Assembly: GCF_015207735.1 (NCBI RefSeq)
Contig: NZ_JADEWG010000036.1
Coordinates: 1-53,909 of the forward strand
Length of the DNA stretch: 53,909 bases
Reading direction: 5' to 3'
Origin: [Phormidium] sp. LEGE 05292
GTDB lineage: Bacteria > Cyanobacteriota > Cyanobacteriia > Cyanobacteriales > Aerosakkonemataceae
Under the pieces are notes generated by a model, which saw nothing but the letters and a program-made list of their open reading frames with translations, searched no databases and was not told where the DNA came from. Position numbers and translations under genes: made by a program. Shown here piece by piece: positions 27,267 through 37,086 of the stretch (within the stretch, counting starts at the first letter, position 1; each line of letters opens with the position of its first letter).

Positions 27267-28991
27267 TTACAGGGTTTTTGAGGGTAAAGCCCGTCGTTCC
27301 TGTAACAAAGCTTTAGTTGCAGATTCTCCAGCGAGGCGTAACTTTTTGGTTAATTGTACGGTCAATAATCCCAGGATAGTCCATTGTCCTAAAGCGGCGA
27401 CCAAAATTTCCATTGCTGGTGTTTCTTCCCAGTAGGTTGCTATGGGTGCTAATACGGAAAAGTACCAGAGAAAACCCCAACTTTTGTCAGGATTGATTTG
27501 GAATACCGCTAACACAATTAGGGGCAGAAAAATGGTGGCGCTTAGGGTACCAAGCGCCCAAATAATGTTGTTTTTAATGCGAACAAACAACAATAATTGA
27601 GTGAGGACAGCATAAAGCATGACCAAAGTAAATGCGAAAGCTAAACTGATTAAAGTAGCGATTTTATACTTGTATTCTGCATCTGAACTTAAACTCCATA
27701 AGCTGATGGGTGCGATCGCAATTCCTAAATTAATAGCTATTGCTAACAACGCAGGGCTTTTTTCCCCAAAAATCAAATCTTTAATTAGGGATTTACCCTG
27801 ATTTTGATATCGGTAACGTGCCCAATCATGTAACACTTGACGCTGGGGTGAAAGAATGGCAATTAAAACCATAAACAGCAGGAAGTTTAAGCTACATAAA
27901 AACATGAAGTGCTGGAAAAGCCAGTCTTTATTTGAAAGATGATCGTAGGTATATCCTGGTACGGTAAATCCGATTAAGGAAATCTCAAAACAAGCCGTTA
28001 TTAAGTAACTTTGACCTTTGCTAAGAATGGTTGTACTTGGGTTACGAAAACAGCGGTTTAAACCTTGCCAAATCCAATAACTCCAAAGCGCAAAATTGAG
28101 CAAAGAGAACAACAGGAGAATCGTCCATGTTTCCCCAATTGGTAAGTTATACCACTGTAGATCAGGTGATTCTGTCAGATACTTGTATTGATATAGATAA
28201 AAAGAACTCTTGAATACATGAGGGATTAAATCAAATGGCGTTAGTACTCTTAGCCAAGAAATTGGGCTATTTAGGGGAGCATAGGTAAACAAGTAATTTA
28301 GCCAAACAAAACCTAAGATGACACCACTACCTAACCAAGGTTGAAAACCTACTAACCAATTACTCACTAAAGAATAGAGTAGTGCTGTGCTATAAAATAA
28401 AATGCAGCAAGCAATAACAGCACAGTCAAAACCTAGAATTTCACCCAACGGAATGTGTGCTGATAATCCCGTCCAAAAATGCAAGGGAAGTGCGAACAAG
28501 ATGGCGAGATAAAGCAAAATGGGAACGCCCAAAATTTTGCCGATTAAAATATTTTTGTTGGATTGGGGACTGAGGCGAATAAAATTTAAGGTTCCCCGCC
28601 GTTCTTCCTGAGATAAATCATTGATTAGCAGATAAGTCCCCGCTACTAATAGGGAAAAGATGCCAACCCAACTCAAGAAAACGAATATATCTCGATTCCA
28701 AAGTTCCCAGTTGATAATAAAGTTGCCAAAACCATCTTCAAAACATATAGAACTTGAGGAATAATCATAAGTACGTTTTCCTGTACAGTATGTGTTGTAA
28801 ATGGGGTAAGTCTTTTGTCCCGGAAGAGGTTCAGCGGGAAGTTGAGTTAAGAAATACTGAAAAATCAAAAATTGAGTGAACAGGGAAATAGCTACACTAA
28901 TTATGAGATTCCGAGGTTTAAGGCGACCTTTAATTTCTCGCCAAATTTGGGGATTCAAATCTCCTATTTTGTCGATCGAATTACTTGCCAT
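27267..28991 (-). CDS. ABC-2 type exporter permease, first copy
   Basis: A 574-residue polytopic protein, first of two tandem paralogues downstream of the ATPase gene. It shares with the second the N-terminal block GDLNPQIWREIKGRLKPRN, the cytoplasmic block GTLNFIRLSPQS and the RQVLHDWARYR block. The first external loop has a Cys pair (YCTG and ICFE). ATG 28991 has GAGGA upstream. The gap to the ATPase is 52 bases. The set is likely a heterodimeric exporter of lipid, peptide or polysaccharide type; substrate cannot be told. Confidence 0.83.
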   Translation of the reverse strand: MASNSIDKIGDLNPQIWREIKGRLKPRNLIISVAISLFTQFLIFQYFLTQLPAEPLPGQKTYPIYNTYCTGKRTYDYSSSSICFEDGFGNFIINWELWNRDIFVFLSWVGIFSLLVAGTYLLINDLSQEERRGTLNFIRLSPQSNKNILIGKILGVPILLYLAILFALPLHFWTGLSAHIPLGEILGFDCAVIACCILFYSTALLYSLVSNWLVGFQPWLGSGVILGFVWLNYLFTYAPLNSPISWLRVLTPFDLIPHVFKSSFYLYQYKYLTESPDLQWYNLPIGETWTILLLFSLLNFALWSYWIWQGLNRCFRNPSTTILSKGQSYLITACFEISLIGFTVPGYTYDHLSNKDWLFQHFMFLCSLNFLLFMVLIAILSPQRQVLHDWARYRYQNQGKSLIKDLIFGEKSPALLAIAINLGIAIAPISLWSLSSDAEYKYKIATLISLAFAFTLVMLYAVLTQLLLFVRIKNNIIWALGTLSATIFLPLIVLAVFQINPDKSWGFLWYFSVLAPIATYWEETPAMEILVAALGQWTILGLLTVQLTKKLRLAGESATKALLQERRALPSKTL

Positions 28992-29043
28992 TTTTCATCC
29001 TCTGTATATTTATAATTAGGATTTCACCAATGACTAATGACGG

Positions 29044-29994
29044 TTAAGATGCTTGTTTGTGACCCATTTTTAAGAAGATGCTTTCTAAATCTTCTTGGGT
29101 ACAATGGAATTCGTTTAAGGGAATGCCAGCTTTAACTAGCGATCGCAACAGCCTAGCACAATCTTCTGGCGTACCGCCAAAATCAACCCTTACCTGATTA
29201 GTTCCTGACAAAACTTCATATCCTTCTACTAATGGATAATTTTTCAACTCTGATAACAGCGCCTCTAATTTTCCCAAAGTAGAGATAATAATTTGCTGGC
29301 GACTAAGACGGCGATAAAGTTCTGCTAAACTCGCACTTTCCACCAAATATCCCAACTCCATAATTCCCACAGAAGTACAAAGTTCTGCCAAATCACTGAG
29401 AACATGGGAGGAAATTAAAATTGTCATTCCCGCTTCTTGCAAAGTTTTAATGATTTCCCGAAACTGCATTCTAGCGATCGGATCTAACCCTGAAACAGGT
29501 TCATCTAATAAAAGTAAAATCGGTTCGTGAATAATCGTTCTCGCCAAACTTAATCGCTGTTTCATTCCTCGCGACAAAGTGTTAATTGGACTATTGCGCT
29601 TATTAGTTAGCTGCACCAATTCCAAAACTTCATATAGCCTATGACTGCGCCGAGGTTCCCGCAATCGATAAAGTCGGGCAAAATAATCCAAATAATCCCA
29701 AACTGTCAAATCATCATAAAGCGGAAAATCATCAGGAAGATAACCGAGTCGCTGCTTCAAAGTTGGATTACTTTGATCGCGCATTAACCTGTCACCATTA
29801 ATATAAATTTCTCCAATACTCGGTTCTTCCGCCGCCGCCAACATTCGGATCAGCGTCGTTTTCCCTGCACCATTCGGCCCAATTAAACCATAAACTTCTC
29901 CTGCCTTGATCTCTAAATCAACATCATTGACAGCAATGTAGCGATCGAATTGCTTAGTCAGTCCACGAGTACAAATTGCCAGTTCTTTTGACAT
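29044..29994 (-). CDS. ABC-2 type exporter ATP-binding protein
   Basis: ATPase subunit, about 316 residues. It has Walker A GPNGAGKTT, the signature LSRGMKQRLSLA, Walker B LLLLDEPVSGLDP and the switch histidine in LISSHVLSD. The C-terminal 80 residues form the small accessory domain usual in exporters of the CcmA/drug-efflux type. ATG 29994 is used; the TTG at 30009 is in frame but unlikely. It is the first gene of the three-gene exporter operon (ATPase, permease, permease) on the minus strand. Confidence 0.93.
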   Translation of the reverse strand: MSKELAICTRGLTKQFDRYIAVNDVDLEIKAGEVYGLIGPNGAGKTTLIRMLAAAEEPSIGEIYINGDRLMRDQSNPTLKQRLGYLPDDFPLYDDLTVWDYLDYFARLYRLREPRRSHRLYEVLELVQLTNKRNSPINTLSRGMKQRLSLARTIIHEPILLLLDEPVSGLDPIARMQFREIIKTLQEAGMTILISSHVLSDLAELCTSVGIMELGYLVESASLAELYRRLSRQQIIISTLGKLEALLSELKNYPLVEGYEVLSGTNQVRVDFGGTPEDCARLLRSLVKAGIPLNEFHCTQEDLESIFLKMGHKQAS

Positions 29995-30195
29995 GATTGT
30001 TTGGGACAAAAAATTTTCCGTACCTTTCTCAGCTGAGGATGCCCACCTGAACCAAGAATTTTGTCAACCAAGGTTGACAAAAATTTCCCAGAAACCGACA
30101 TCGCCAACGAAGATCAATATATCCAGGTCAACTTCACCTATGCAGGCAAAGCATTAGCCTTGCTCTACACTTTGCGATCGACCTATTCCAGAAGA

Positions 30196-30231
30196 GGCTC
30201 CAGGGGCTCCAGGGACTCCAGGGGCTCCAGG
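30196..30231. repeat. Four 9-bp tandem repeats (GGCTCCAGG)
   Basis: Four copies with one variant base in the third. Low-complexity intergenic DNA; the frame reading through it gives an SRGSR peptide with no gene support. Confidence 0.7.
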
Positions 30232-30261
30232 GGACGAGGGGACAAGGAGAAATTACATTAG

Positions 30262-30444
30262 CTCAAAACTCTTTCCAGGGCGGGCTTTGCGGTTCAATTT
30301 ACTGTTACGACACAGATATCTTACTAAACCCGCCCCTACAACTCAAAACTCGATCGGGATTGACAAGATTTCAGGATGGAGAGGATTTACAGATTGACTA
30401 ATCCCGTTCATCCTGTAAATCAAATAATCTTGGTCAAACTTTCC
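30262..30444 (+). repeat. 183-bp dispersed repeat, copy A
   Basis: Matches the reverse complement of 40,276-40,458 along 183 bases with three mismatches and no gap. It contains GGGCGGG(C)TTT and AACCCGCCCCTAC segments and a run of TTTACAG/CATCCTG words. No ORF is conserved, so it is a non-coding repeat. The whole 30,010-30,467 gap contains only this, the 9-bp tandem repeat and low-complexity DNA. Confidence 0.9.
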
Positions 30445-30467
30445 TAGTCCCCAGTCCCCAGTACCCT

Positions 30468-31115
30468 TTAAACTACAGCAGGTTCCAATAGCTTAACGTT
30501 GGAATATTTAAACTCGGTAGTTGTTTGCTGTCCTTGTTCATTGGAACGGACTACTTGATGAGTCATGATGTAGTAGTTACCAATTTTTTCGTAGTCGTCT
30601 TCAAATTCCAATTGATTAGTTACTTCGCCTGTTTGCGGATTGCGGAAAATGGCATCATAACGAGAGGCAATGTAACCTTCGCCAGTATTCTTGCTTTCAT
30701 GGGTATCAATGGTAAAGGCAACTCTACCCATAACCCGACTAACTTGGCAAATTTCTGTACCGCGAATCTTATAATTTGAGCCCATCGCGTCGCCTTTAAC
30801 CAAAATTTCCATCGCGCCTGTAGAGTCAGTTTCACCTAAGCTAAACTCGTTTTTGCCATGCGCTTGTTCAAAGTTACCCCGTTTGCGGTGAGTAATTACG
30901 TCCCGCATCTGAGTATAGATGCTTTCTTTTACTTGTTCGTCTTCGACACCGCTAACTTCTACAGTCATGTCACGGTTAACTCGCACTTTTCCGGTGTAAA
31001 CTTCATTTCCCTGCTTAAGTTGAATATCAGCACTGAAGCCGGGAAATTCAGTGTCCCAAGTGTAACGGTTTTCGTAAGCACTACGAAATAGATCCTTCGC
31101 ACTCTTCTCAGTCAC
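30468..31115 (-). CDS. DUF3386 family protein
   Basis: A 215-residue soluble protein of the DUF3386 family, found in cyanobacteria and plants, function unknown. Typical parts are the N-terminal AKDLFRSAYENRYTWD, GFSADIQL and the C-terminal YYIMTHQVVRS. The start is GTG at 31115, supported by AAGGAGAG a few bases before; no ATG is near. No signal peptide. The fold is probably a beta-barrel of lipid-binding type, but this is only inferred. Confidence 0.85.
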   Translation of the reverse strand: MTEKSAKDLFRSAYENRYTWDTEFPGFSADIQLKQGNEVYTGKVRVNRDMTVEVSGVEDEQVKESIYTQMRDVITHRKRGNFEQAHGKNEFSLGETDSTGAMEILVKGDAMGSNYKIRGTEICQVSRVMGRVAFTIDTHESKNTGEGYIASRYDAIFRNPQTGEVTNQLEFEDDYEKIGNYYIMTHQVVRSNEQGQQTTTEFKYSNVKLLEPAVV

Positions 31116-31171
31116 GGAACTCTCCTTGGAAGATCTCTACTCTTTCTTAGTTTAAAGGGTTATTAGGGAAA

Positions 31172-31213
31172 GGCAGAAGGCAGAAGGCAGAAGGCAGAAG
31201 GCAGAAGGCAGAG
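31172..31213. repeat. Heptamer tandem repeat (GGCAGAA, five copies plus variant)
   Basis: Five exact copies and one GGCAGAG. This is a short tandemly repeated (STRR-type) sequence known from filamentous cyanobacteria. It lies between the histidine kinase and DUF3386 genes. Confidence 0.9.
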
Positions 31214-31254
31214 GACACAAGTAAAAATTCCCCTTGTCCCCTTGTCCCCAGTCC

Positions 31255-32973
31255 CTATTGATTAGAAGTAAGTACTGGGTCTTGATACAATGGCACGGTA
31301 AAAGTGACGGTTGACCCCAGCCCTTCGCCCATGCTGTAGAATTCGACTTCTCCCTTCATTGCTTCGATGAGTTTTTGGGAAATGTAAAGTCCAAGTCCGG
31401 TACCGCCGTATTGTCTGTTATGTCCGCCGTTGACTTGGCTGAAGGATTGGAAGAGTCTACCTTGTTTTTCTAAGGATACGCCTATTCCTGTATCTACGAC
31501 ACGAACGATCGCCATTGCTGGAACTTCTTGGTTATTGGCAGGTTTTTTCCGCTGCACTTCGGCGCTAATCATCACTCCGCCTTCATGAGTAAATTTAATC
31601 GCATTTCCTACCAAGTTCAACAATACTTGTAATAATCTTTGGTAGTTACCATTGAGGATGATTTTGTCTCTGGTGGCTGGTTTTTGAATGCGGAAGCTGA
31701 GATTTTTCTGTTGTGCTTGAGTTTTGGTAAAGTCTTCGACGTTACTAAATAACTCTTCCAAATCTACAGGCCCTAGTTCTAATTCCATTTTGCCAGCTTC
31801 AATTTTGGCAATATCTAAAATGTCGTTAATAACGCTGAGTAGGTGTAAGGCTGAACGATAGGCTTCTTCGATGAACTCCGTTTGTTCTTCAGGATCGTCA
31901 GCCATGCCTTCTAAAACTAATTTGAGGAAGCCCAGCATCCCGTTTAGGGGTGTCCGCAGTTCGTGGGATGTGTTGGCTAGAAATTCACTTTTTAAGCGGG
32001 AGGCTTCTTCGGCTTGTTGTCGGGCTTGTTCTAGTTCATGGTATAGGGTAGCATGAGCGATCGCACTGCCCACCAAATCCGCCAACTCCCGCATTAATTC
32101 TATTTCGTCCAGAGTCCACTCACGGTTTTCTTTATAGTCGTAAAGTACGATCAAACCGTTCGGTTTATCTTGGTAGAAAGTCGCGACTGCTAATTTGGAT
32201 TCTGGTTGTTCTGGAGTGTTCCACCCTTGTTCTATTATTGGTTCTAGAGATTCTATTACTTGGGTGAGATCGGCTGATTCAGAAATTTTAATTTTTTGCC
32301 CCAGTAAAGAACTTACTGATTCTGAGCGATATTCTGCCTTAACGGAAGCTTCCATAATATCGCTTTTGTAAGCGCAAATCACACAGCGACTGACATCTAA
32401 TCCCTGACCTAAATCATCTACTGTTCTTTGCCAAATAGTATCTAAATCTAAGGTGCGGCGAATGTTGCGAGAAATTTTTCTAATCAGTTTTTTATAGTGT
32501 TGCCCCCAGTGTAATGCTGATGCTTTGGCTGTGGTAGGCATTGTCTTCAAGGGACAGGCAATTTCTTCTGGCAGTTGCCTACCCATAACTAATACTTTAG
32601 TTGCTGAGCCATCTGCTAGTAATATAGGACTAACTATTAAATCAAACTTAAATTTATGCTCTTGGTACTGAAATTCACAGCAAAAACGTTCTGGTAGCTG
32701 ATGTTCCAGGATTTGTTGAATTCTTTCTAGGTAAGGCGCAGCTGCTACGGGGCCAAAATTTTCATTTAGGCAGCTATTGACGATCGCTTCTGGATTTAGT
32801 TGATATTGTTCTGCTTGTTGCCAATCAAAGGAAAGGTATTGGCCTGTAGCTTCTTGAACATATACTAACTCTGATCCCAATCCCTGTAAACCGCTCGCAT
32901 GGTTTGTCCCAGCGGAATCTGATTTACCGTAAGACGCTTTTTGCCAATTCTCTATATTAATAGGCACGCTCAT
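31255..32973 (-). CDS. GAF-domain hybrid-free sensor histidine kinase
   Basis: About 572 residues. An N-terminal PAS-like part (about 35-140) precedes a GAF domain (about 165-310), a coiled coil (HELEQARQQAEEASRLKSEF), a HisKA domain with the phospho-acceptor in NTSHELRTPL (about residue 339) and an ATPase domain with N-box NLVGNAIKF, DTGIGV and GTGLGLYI. No membrane helix or receiver domain is seen, so the kinase is cytoplasmic and has a separate response regulator, not encoded here. The GAF domain lacks an obvious chromophore cysteine that I could identify with certainty. ATG 32973 is used; the residue five codons earlier is a TTG. Confidence 0.9.
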   Translation of the reverse strand: MSVPINIENWQKASYGKSDSAGTNHASGLQGLGSELVYVQEATGQYLSFDWQQAEQYQLNPEAIVNSCLNENFGPVAAAPYLERIQQILEHQLPERFCCEFQYQEHKFKFDLIVSPILLADGSATKVLVMGRQLPEEIACPLKTMPTTAKASALHWGQHYKKLIRKISRNIRRTLDLDTIWQRTVDDLGQGLDVSRCVICAYKSDIMEASVKAEYRSESVSSLLGQKIKISESADLTQVIESLEPIIEQGWNTPEQPESKLAVATFYQDKPNGLIVLYDYKENREWTLDEIELMRELADLVGSAIAHATLYHELEQARQQAEEASRLKSEFLANTSHELRTPLNGMLGFLKLVLEGMADDPEEQTEFIEEAYRSALHLLSVINDILDIAKIEAGKMELELGPVDLEELFSNVEDFTKTQAQQKNLSFRIQKPATRDKIILNGNYQRLLQVLLNLVGNAIKFTHEGGVMISAEVQRKKPANNQEVPAMAIVRVVDTGIGVSLEKQGRLFQSFSQVNGGHNRQYGGTGLGLYISQKLIEAMKGEVEFYSMGEGLGSTVTFTVPLYQDPVLTSNQ

Positions 32974-33198
32974 TGGAGTCGGTTGCAATTTTTTTAACTT
33001 TAAAATCAGGAGATGTCGCCAATAGCACCCTGTTCGATCATATTAGCTTGGTGTAGCCTTATCGCTTGCCAGCATCCGCTTAGCGCATATTGCATTAGCG
33101 ACTCAGTTTCAGTTACTTCACCATCACTAATTCGAGTTTATATCCTTCGCTCCAGAAAGCCAAATTTTTTCCTTTGCGGACATTGCGGACATGGTGCA

Positions 33199-33429
33199 TC
33201 AATCATTCCACTCGCCACGAGGCGGTACGGGCATTCTGTTGATGGTGCGAGTTAATTCGTCATCTCTTTGGTTAACTCCTCCTTTCAACCATTGTCGAAT
33301 TGCTGCTTCAATCACTTTGCTGGGATCGTTGGTTAAATGTTCCAACTGACTCAACAAGTCTGAATCTAGGTGAATTGATATTTCCACCTTTTCATCTGAA
33401 CGCCGGGGATCAAGAACAGGGTCTTTCAT
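33199..33429 (-). CDS. Ribbon-helix-helix (CopG/Arc-like) DNA-binding protein
   Basis: About 76 residues. KVEISIHLDSDLLSQLEHL looks like the ribbon strand and first helix, and DPSKVIEAAIRQWL the second helix, as in RHH antitoxins and repressors. ATG 33429 is preferred over a TTG two codons earlier. No toxin-like frame is adjacent, so it is an orphan regulator or antitoxin. The palindromic GTATATAC just upstream (about 33,438) could be its own operator, unproven. Confidence 0.7.
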   Translation of the reverse strand: MKDPVLDPRRSDEKVEISIHLDSDLLSQLEHLTNDPSKVIEAAIRQWLKGGVNQRDDELTRTINRMPVPPRGEWND

Positions 33430-33738
33430 TTGCAAGTGTATATACTGAACTATAGTACCAGCCCTAAACAGGGTATCATCAGTTTAGACTGACTCGCCAC
33501 TATATCAAAGCGGTCAGTTTACACTACGTTATGCAGTGGCTAGGGATATTTTCTAACAATTTTACTGCTTAGAATTAAGTGTACTTGAGTTATCCTCAAG
33601 CTGAACCCTTATTATAGCGTGTTAGCAACTGAGGAAATAGCTATTTCTGTGACGCTGCGCTAGTTGAATATTAAAATATCTTAAGGAAGATATCGATTTT
33701 TTGATTGAAGTTCTGCGCCCCATCTTTGAGCGAAGTTT
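33430..33738. other. Intergenic region upstream of lepA
   Basis: About 310 bases with no gene. Short inverted repeats are seen (CTTGAG/CTCAAG near 33,585-33,602 and AAATAGCTATTT near 33,637), but no clear promoter or riboswitch. Confidence 0.4.
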
Positions 33739-35550
33739 ATGACTGACGTGCCCGTTTCTCGAATTCGGAATTTTTGTATTATTGCCCACATCGATCACGG
33801 TAAGTCAACCTTGGCTGACCGCTTGTTACAGGCTACCGGAACGGTAGCTGCACGAGATATGAAGGAACAGTTCCTGGATAATATGGAATTGGAAAGAGAA
33901 CGGGGTATTACTATTAAGCTGCAAGCTGCCCGGATGAATTATAAAGCTAAGGACGGGCAAGATTACGTTCTCAATTTAATTGATACTCCCGGTCATGTGG
34001 ATTTTTCTTATGAGGTGTCGCGGAGTCTCGCCGCCTGTGAAGGGGCTCTGCTGGTGGTGGATGCTTCTCAAGGTGTAGAAGCGCAAACCTTGGCTAATGT
34101 TTATTTGGCGCTAGAAAGTAACCTGGAAATTATTCCGGTTTTGAATAAAATCGATTTACCTGGTGCAGAACCGGAACGGGTAAAAAAAGAAATTGAAGAG
34201 GTGATTGGTTTAGATTGTAGTGGTGCGATTTTGGCTTCGGCAAAAGAAGGTCTTGGGATTACGGAAATTCTAGAGTCGATCGTACATTTGGTGCCACCAC
34301 CTCAAGCTACTGTTGAAGAACGTTTACGAGCGTTAATTTTTGATAGTTACTATGACAGTTATCGTGGGGTAATTGTTTATTTTCGTGTGATGGATGGGCG
34401 GGTGAAAACAGGCGATCGCGTTCGCTTAATGGCAAGTGGGAAAGAATACGAAATCGACGAATTAGGTGTACTTTCTCCTAACCAAATTCGCGTTGACGAT
34501 CTCCACGCTGGAGAAGTTGGTTATTTAGCAGCTGCCATTAAAGCCGTAGAAGATGCCCGTGTCGGTGACACAATTACTTTAGCAACTGCGGCAGCAAAGG
34601 AACCATTACCAGGTTATACTCAAGCTAAACCAATGGTATTTTGTGGAATGTTTCCCACCGATGCCGATCAATTTCCTGACTTGCGTGAAGCCTTAGAAAA
34701 GCTAAAGTTAAATGATGCCGCTTTGTCTTATGAACCGGAAACTTCCAGCGCAATGGGTTTTGGTTTCCGTTGCGGTTTCTTGGGTTTATTACACATGGAA
34801 ATTGTCCAAGAAAGGCTGGAAAGAGAATACAATCTAGATTTGATTATTACCGCTCCTTCGGTAGTTTATAAAGTCACAACTAACAAAGGAGAAGAGTTAT
34901 TAATCGATAATCCTAGTACTTTGCCAGACCCGCAATTTCGAGAGCAAATTGAGGAACCTTATGTGCAAGTAGATATGATTACACCGGAAGAATATGTCGG
35001 AACTTTGATGGAATTAGGTCAAAGCCGACGCGGTGTTTTCAAAGATATGAAATACTTGACTTTAGGGCGGACAACTTTAAGTTATGAATTACCTTTGGCG
35101 GAGGTTGTTACTGACTTTTTCGATCAAATGAAATCTCGATCGCGTGGCTATGCTAGCATGGAGTACCATTTGATTGGTTATCGCGTGAATACTCTGGTGC
35201 GATTGGATATTTTGATTAATGGCGATCCAGTAGATTCTTTGGCGATGATTGTTCACCGCGATAAAGCTTATTATGTCGGTCGAGCTTTGGTGGAAAAGTT
35301 AAAAGAATTGATTCCTCGTCACCAGTTTAAAATCCCATTGCAAGCAGCAATTGGTAGCAAAGTAATTGCTAGCGAACATATTCCCGCATTGCGAAAAGAT
35401 GTGTTGGCTAAATGTTATGGTGGTGATATTTCCCGGAAGAAAAAGTTGCTGCAAAAACAAGCTAAGGGCAAAAAACGCATGAAAGCAATTGGTACAGTAG
35501 ATGTACCCCAAGAAGCTTTTATGGCAGTGTTGCGCTTGGATAAAGAATAA
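33739..35550 (+). CDS. lepA: Elongation factor 4 (back-translocating GTPase LepA)
   Basis: A 603-residue translational GTPase. G1 is AHIDHGKST (about 16-24), G2/G3 include RGITIK and DTPGHVDF, G4 is NKIDLP and the C-terminal domain ends with [22 protein letters not shown], the signature of LepA. It acts on ribosomes under stress. The length is normal and all GTPase motifs are intact. The gene stands alone; a hairpin terminator follows. Confidence 0.98.
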   Translation: MTDVPVSRIRNFCIIAHIDHGKSTLADRLLQATGTVAARDMKEQFLDNMELERERGITIKLQAARMNYKAKDGQDYVLNLIDTPGHVDFSYEVSRSLAACEGALLVVDASQGVEAQTLANVYLALESNLEIIPVLNKIDLPGAEPERVKKEIEEVIGLDCSGAILASAKEGLGITEILESIVHLVPPPQATVEERLRALIFDSYYDSYRGVIVYFRVMDGRVKTGDRVRLMASGKEYEIDELGVLSPNQIRVDDLHAGEVGYLAAAIKAVEDARVGDTITLATAAAKEPLPGYTQAKPMVFCGMFPTDADQFPDLREALEKLKLNDAALSYEPETSSAMGFGFRCGFLGLLHMEIVQERLEREYNLDLIITAPSVVYKVTTNKGEELLIDNPSTLPDPQFREQIEEPYVQVDMITPEEYVGTLMELGQSRRGVFKDMKYLTLGRTTLSYELPLAEVVTDFFDQMKSRSRGYASMEYHLIGYRVNTLVRLDILINGDPVDSLAMIVHRDKAYYVGRALVEKLKELIPRHQFKIPLQAAIGSKVIASEHIPALRKDVLAKCYGGDISRKKKLLQKQAKGKKRMKAIGTVDVPQEAFMAVLRLDKE

Positions 35551-35568
35551 GTGGGAATTAAGCAATAA

Positions 35569-35608
35569 AAATGAAAGCAGAGGCTCATACAGTCATCTGT
35601 TTTCATTT
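35569..35608 (+). terminator. Hairpin after lepA
   Basis: AAATGAAAGCAGA (35,569-35,581) pairs with TCTGTTTTCATTT (35,596-35,608), 13 pairs with one G-U, loop 14 bases, T-rich 3' arm. It starts 19 bases after the lepA stop. Confidence 0.6.
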
Positions 35609-35808
35609 CTAATCCTTCATAATTTTATGACTAAATCATCATTAATTTAAGAATTATCAACAAGTATGAAGAAGTTGTTAGTTTATTTGATTGTGGGATA
35701 AAGATTTAATGAATTGCATGAATAAAGGTAACTTTTTGTTGAATAATCTGCTAGTGTTTTTACTTAAGCAGTTAATTTTGATTGAACAAAAACAGCAGTT
35801 ATACTAGG

Positions 35809-35895
35809 AACTCCATCAATTATGAATTGATATCAAGCTCGACAAGTATCTTTGAATGAAAAGATAATTATAGACTGATGGATATCGATGGAGTT
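35809..35895. other. Long-range inverted repeat before the decarboxylase gene
   Basis: AACTCCATC (35,809-35,817) pairs with GATGGAGTT (35,887-35,895), with TGATATC/GATATC inside. The 35,609-35,951 stretch is otherwise AT-rich and has no gene. A leader structure for the next gene is possible but unsupported. Confidence 0.35.
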
Positions 35896-35951
35896 ATAGT
35901 TGTAACAGCGGGATTAGCTGCTTAAAATAACCTACAGCTTACTGAGAAACT

Positions 35952-36905
35952 ATGAGAATTTTGGTTACAGGTGGTGCCGGATTTATTGGTTCCCATCTTA
36001 TCGATCGCTTGATGACACAAGGTCATGAAGTATTGTGCTTAGATAATTTTTATACCGGACATAAACGTAATTTGCTGAAGTGGTTAGATCATCCATATTT
36101 TGAACTGATTCGCCACGATGTTACTGAGCCAATTCGTTTAGAAGTGGATCAAATTTATCACTTAGCTTGTCCGGCTTCTCCGGTACATTATCAATTCAAT
36201 CCCATCAAGACGGTAAAAACAAATGTGATGGGAACATTGAATATGCTGGGTTTAGCCAAACGGGTAAAAGCGAGATTTCTATTAGCTTCTACCTCAGAAG
36301 TATATGGCGATCCAGACGTACATCCCCAAGTAGAAGAATATAGAGGAAATGTAAATACGATCGGAATTCGCTCATGTTACGACGAAGGTAAGCGAATCGC
36401 TGAAACATTAGCTTTTGACTATCACCGCGAAAATGATGTGCAAATTCGGGTAGCGCGGATTTTCAACACCTACGGCCCTAGAATGCTGGAAAATGATGGT
36501 CGAGTGGTGAGTAACTTTGTCGTTCAGGCTTTGCGAGGAATTCCTTTAACAGTTTACGGTACTGGTTCGCAAACCAGAAGTTTCTGCTATGCTTCTGACT
36601 TAGTAGAGGGACTAATGCGGTTAATGAATGGAGAACATACTGGCCCTGTAAACTTGGGAAATCCAGACGAGTATACTATTTTAGAGCTTGCACAAAAAAT
36701 TCAGCAAATGGTGAACCCAGATGCAGAGATTAAGTACGAACCTCTACCACAGGACGATCCCAGACAAAGACAACCGGATATTACCAAAGCGAAAACTTGG
36801 TTGGGATGGGAACCTACTATCCCGCTGCAAGAAGGTTTGAAGCTAACAATAGAAGATTTTCGCGATCGCATCTACAATTCTCCAGCTTCAGCCGTTAGTA
36901 AATAA
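35952..36905 (+). CDS. uxs: UDP-glucuronate decarboxylase (UDP-xylose synthase), SDR family
   Basis: A 317-residue extended short-chain dehydrogenase that converts UDP-glucuronate to UDP-xylose. It has the NAD site [10 protein letters not shown] (7-16), TSEVYGDP, the catalytic pair YDEGK (Tyr and Lys in [11 protein letters not shown]) and the late [18 protein letters not shown] block. UDP-glucose dehydrogenase, which makes its substrate, is encoded 181 bases downstream on the same strand, which strongly supports this activity over other epimerases. The product feeds cell-surface polysaccharide. Confidence 0.92.
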   Translation: MRILVTGGAGFIGSHLIDRLMTQGHEVLCLDNFYTGHKRNLLKWLDHPYFELIRHDVTEPIRLEVDQIYHLACPASPVHYQFNPIKTVKTNVMGTLNMLGLAKRVKARFLLASTSEVYGDPDVHPQVEEYRGNVNTIGIRSCYDEGKRIAETLAFDYHRENDVQIRVARIFNTYGPRMLENDGRVVSNFVVQALRGIPLTVYGTGSQTRSFCYASDLVEGLMRLMNGEHTGPVNLGNPDEYTILELAQKIQQMVNPDAEIKYEPLPQDDPRQRQPDITKAKTWLGWEPTIPLQEGLKLTIEDFRDRIYNSPASAVSK

Positions 36906-37086
36906 CTTGGCGATGATAGCGATCGGATTGGGTGGTCTGGGTACTATAAATAAGTCCTGAATTGGACAATTCCCACCTAATACCGAAACAGCTTTCTGGC
37001 TATACCAGAAACCTAAAGGTTGGCTGAATAAATTTACTGAAGGCTGAAGATATACTCTGTAAAATTTGTTTTGAGGATGACGTAAA

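Noticed and set aside
30061-30261. A 66-codon frame with an SRGSR tail
   Set aside because: It needs a TTG start and its C-terminal half is translated 9-bp tandem repeat. The front part could be a decayed gene fragment, but nothing supports it.
33013-33255. 80-codon frame upstream of the histidine kinase
   Set aside because: It overlaps the ribbon-helix-helix gene and has no domain or ribosome site.
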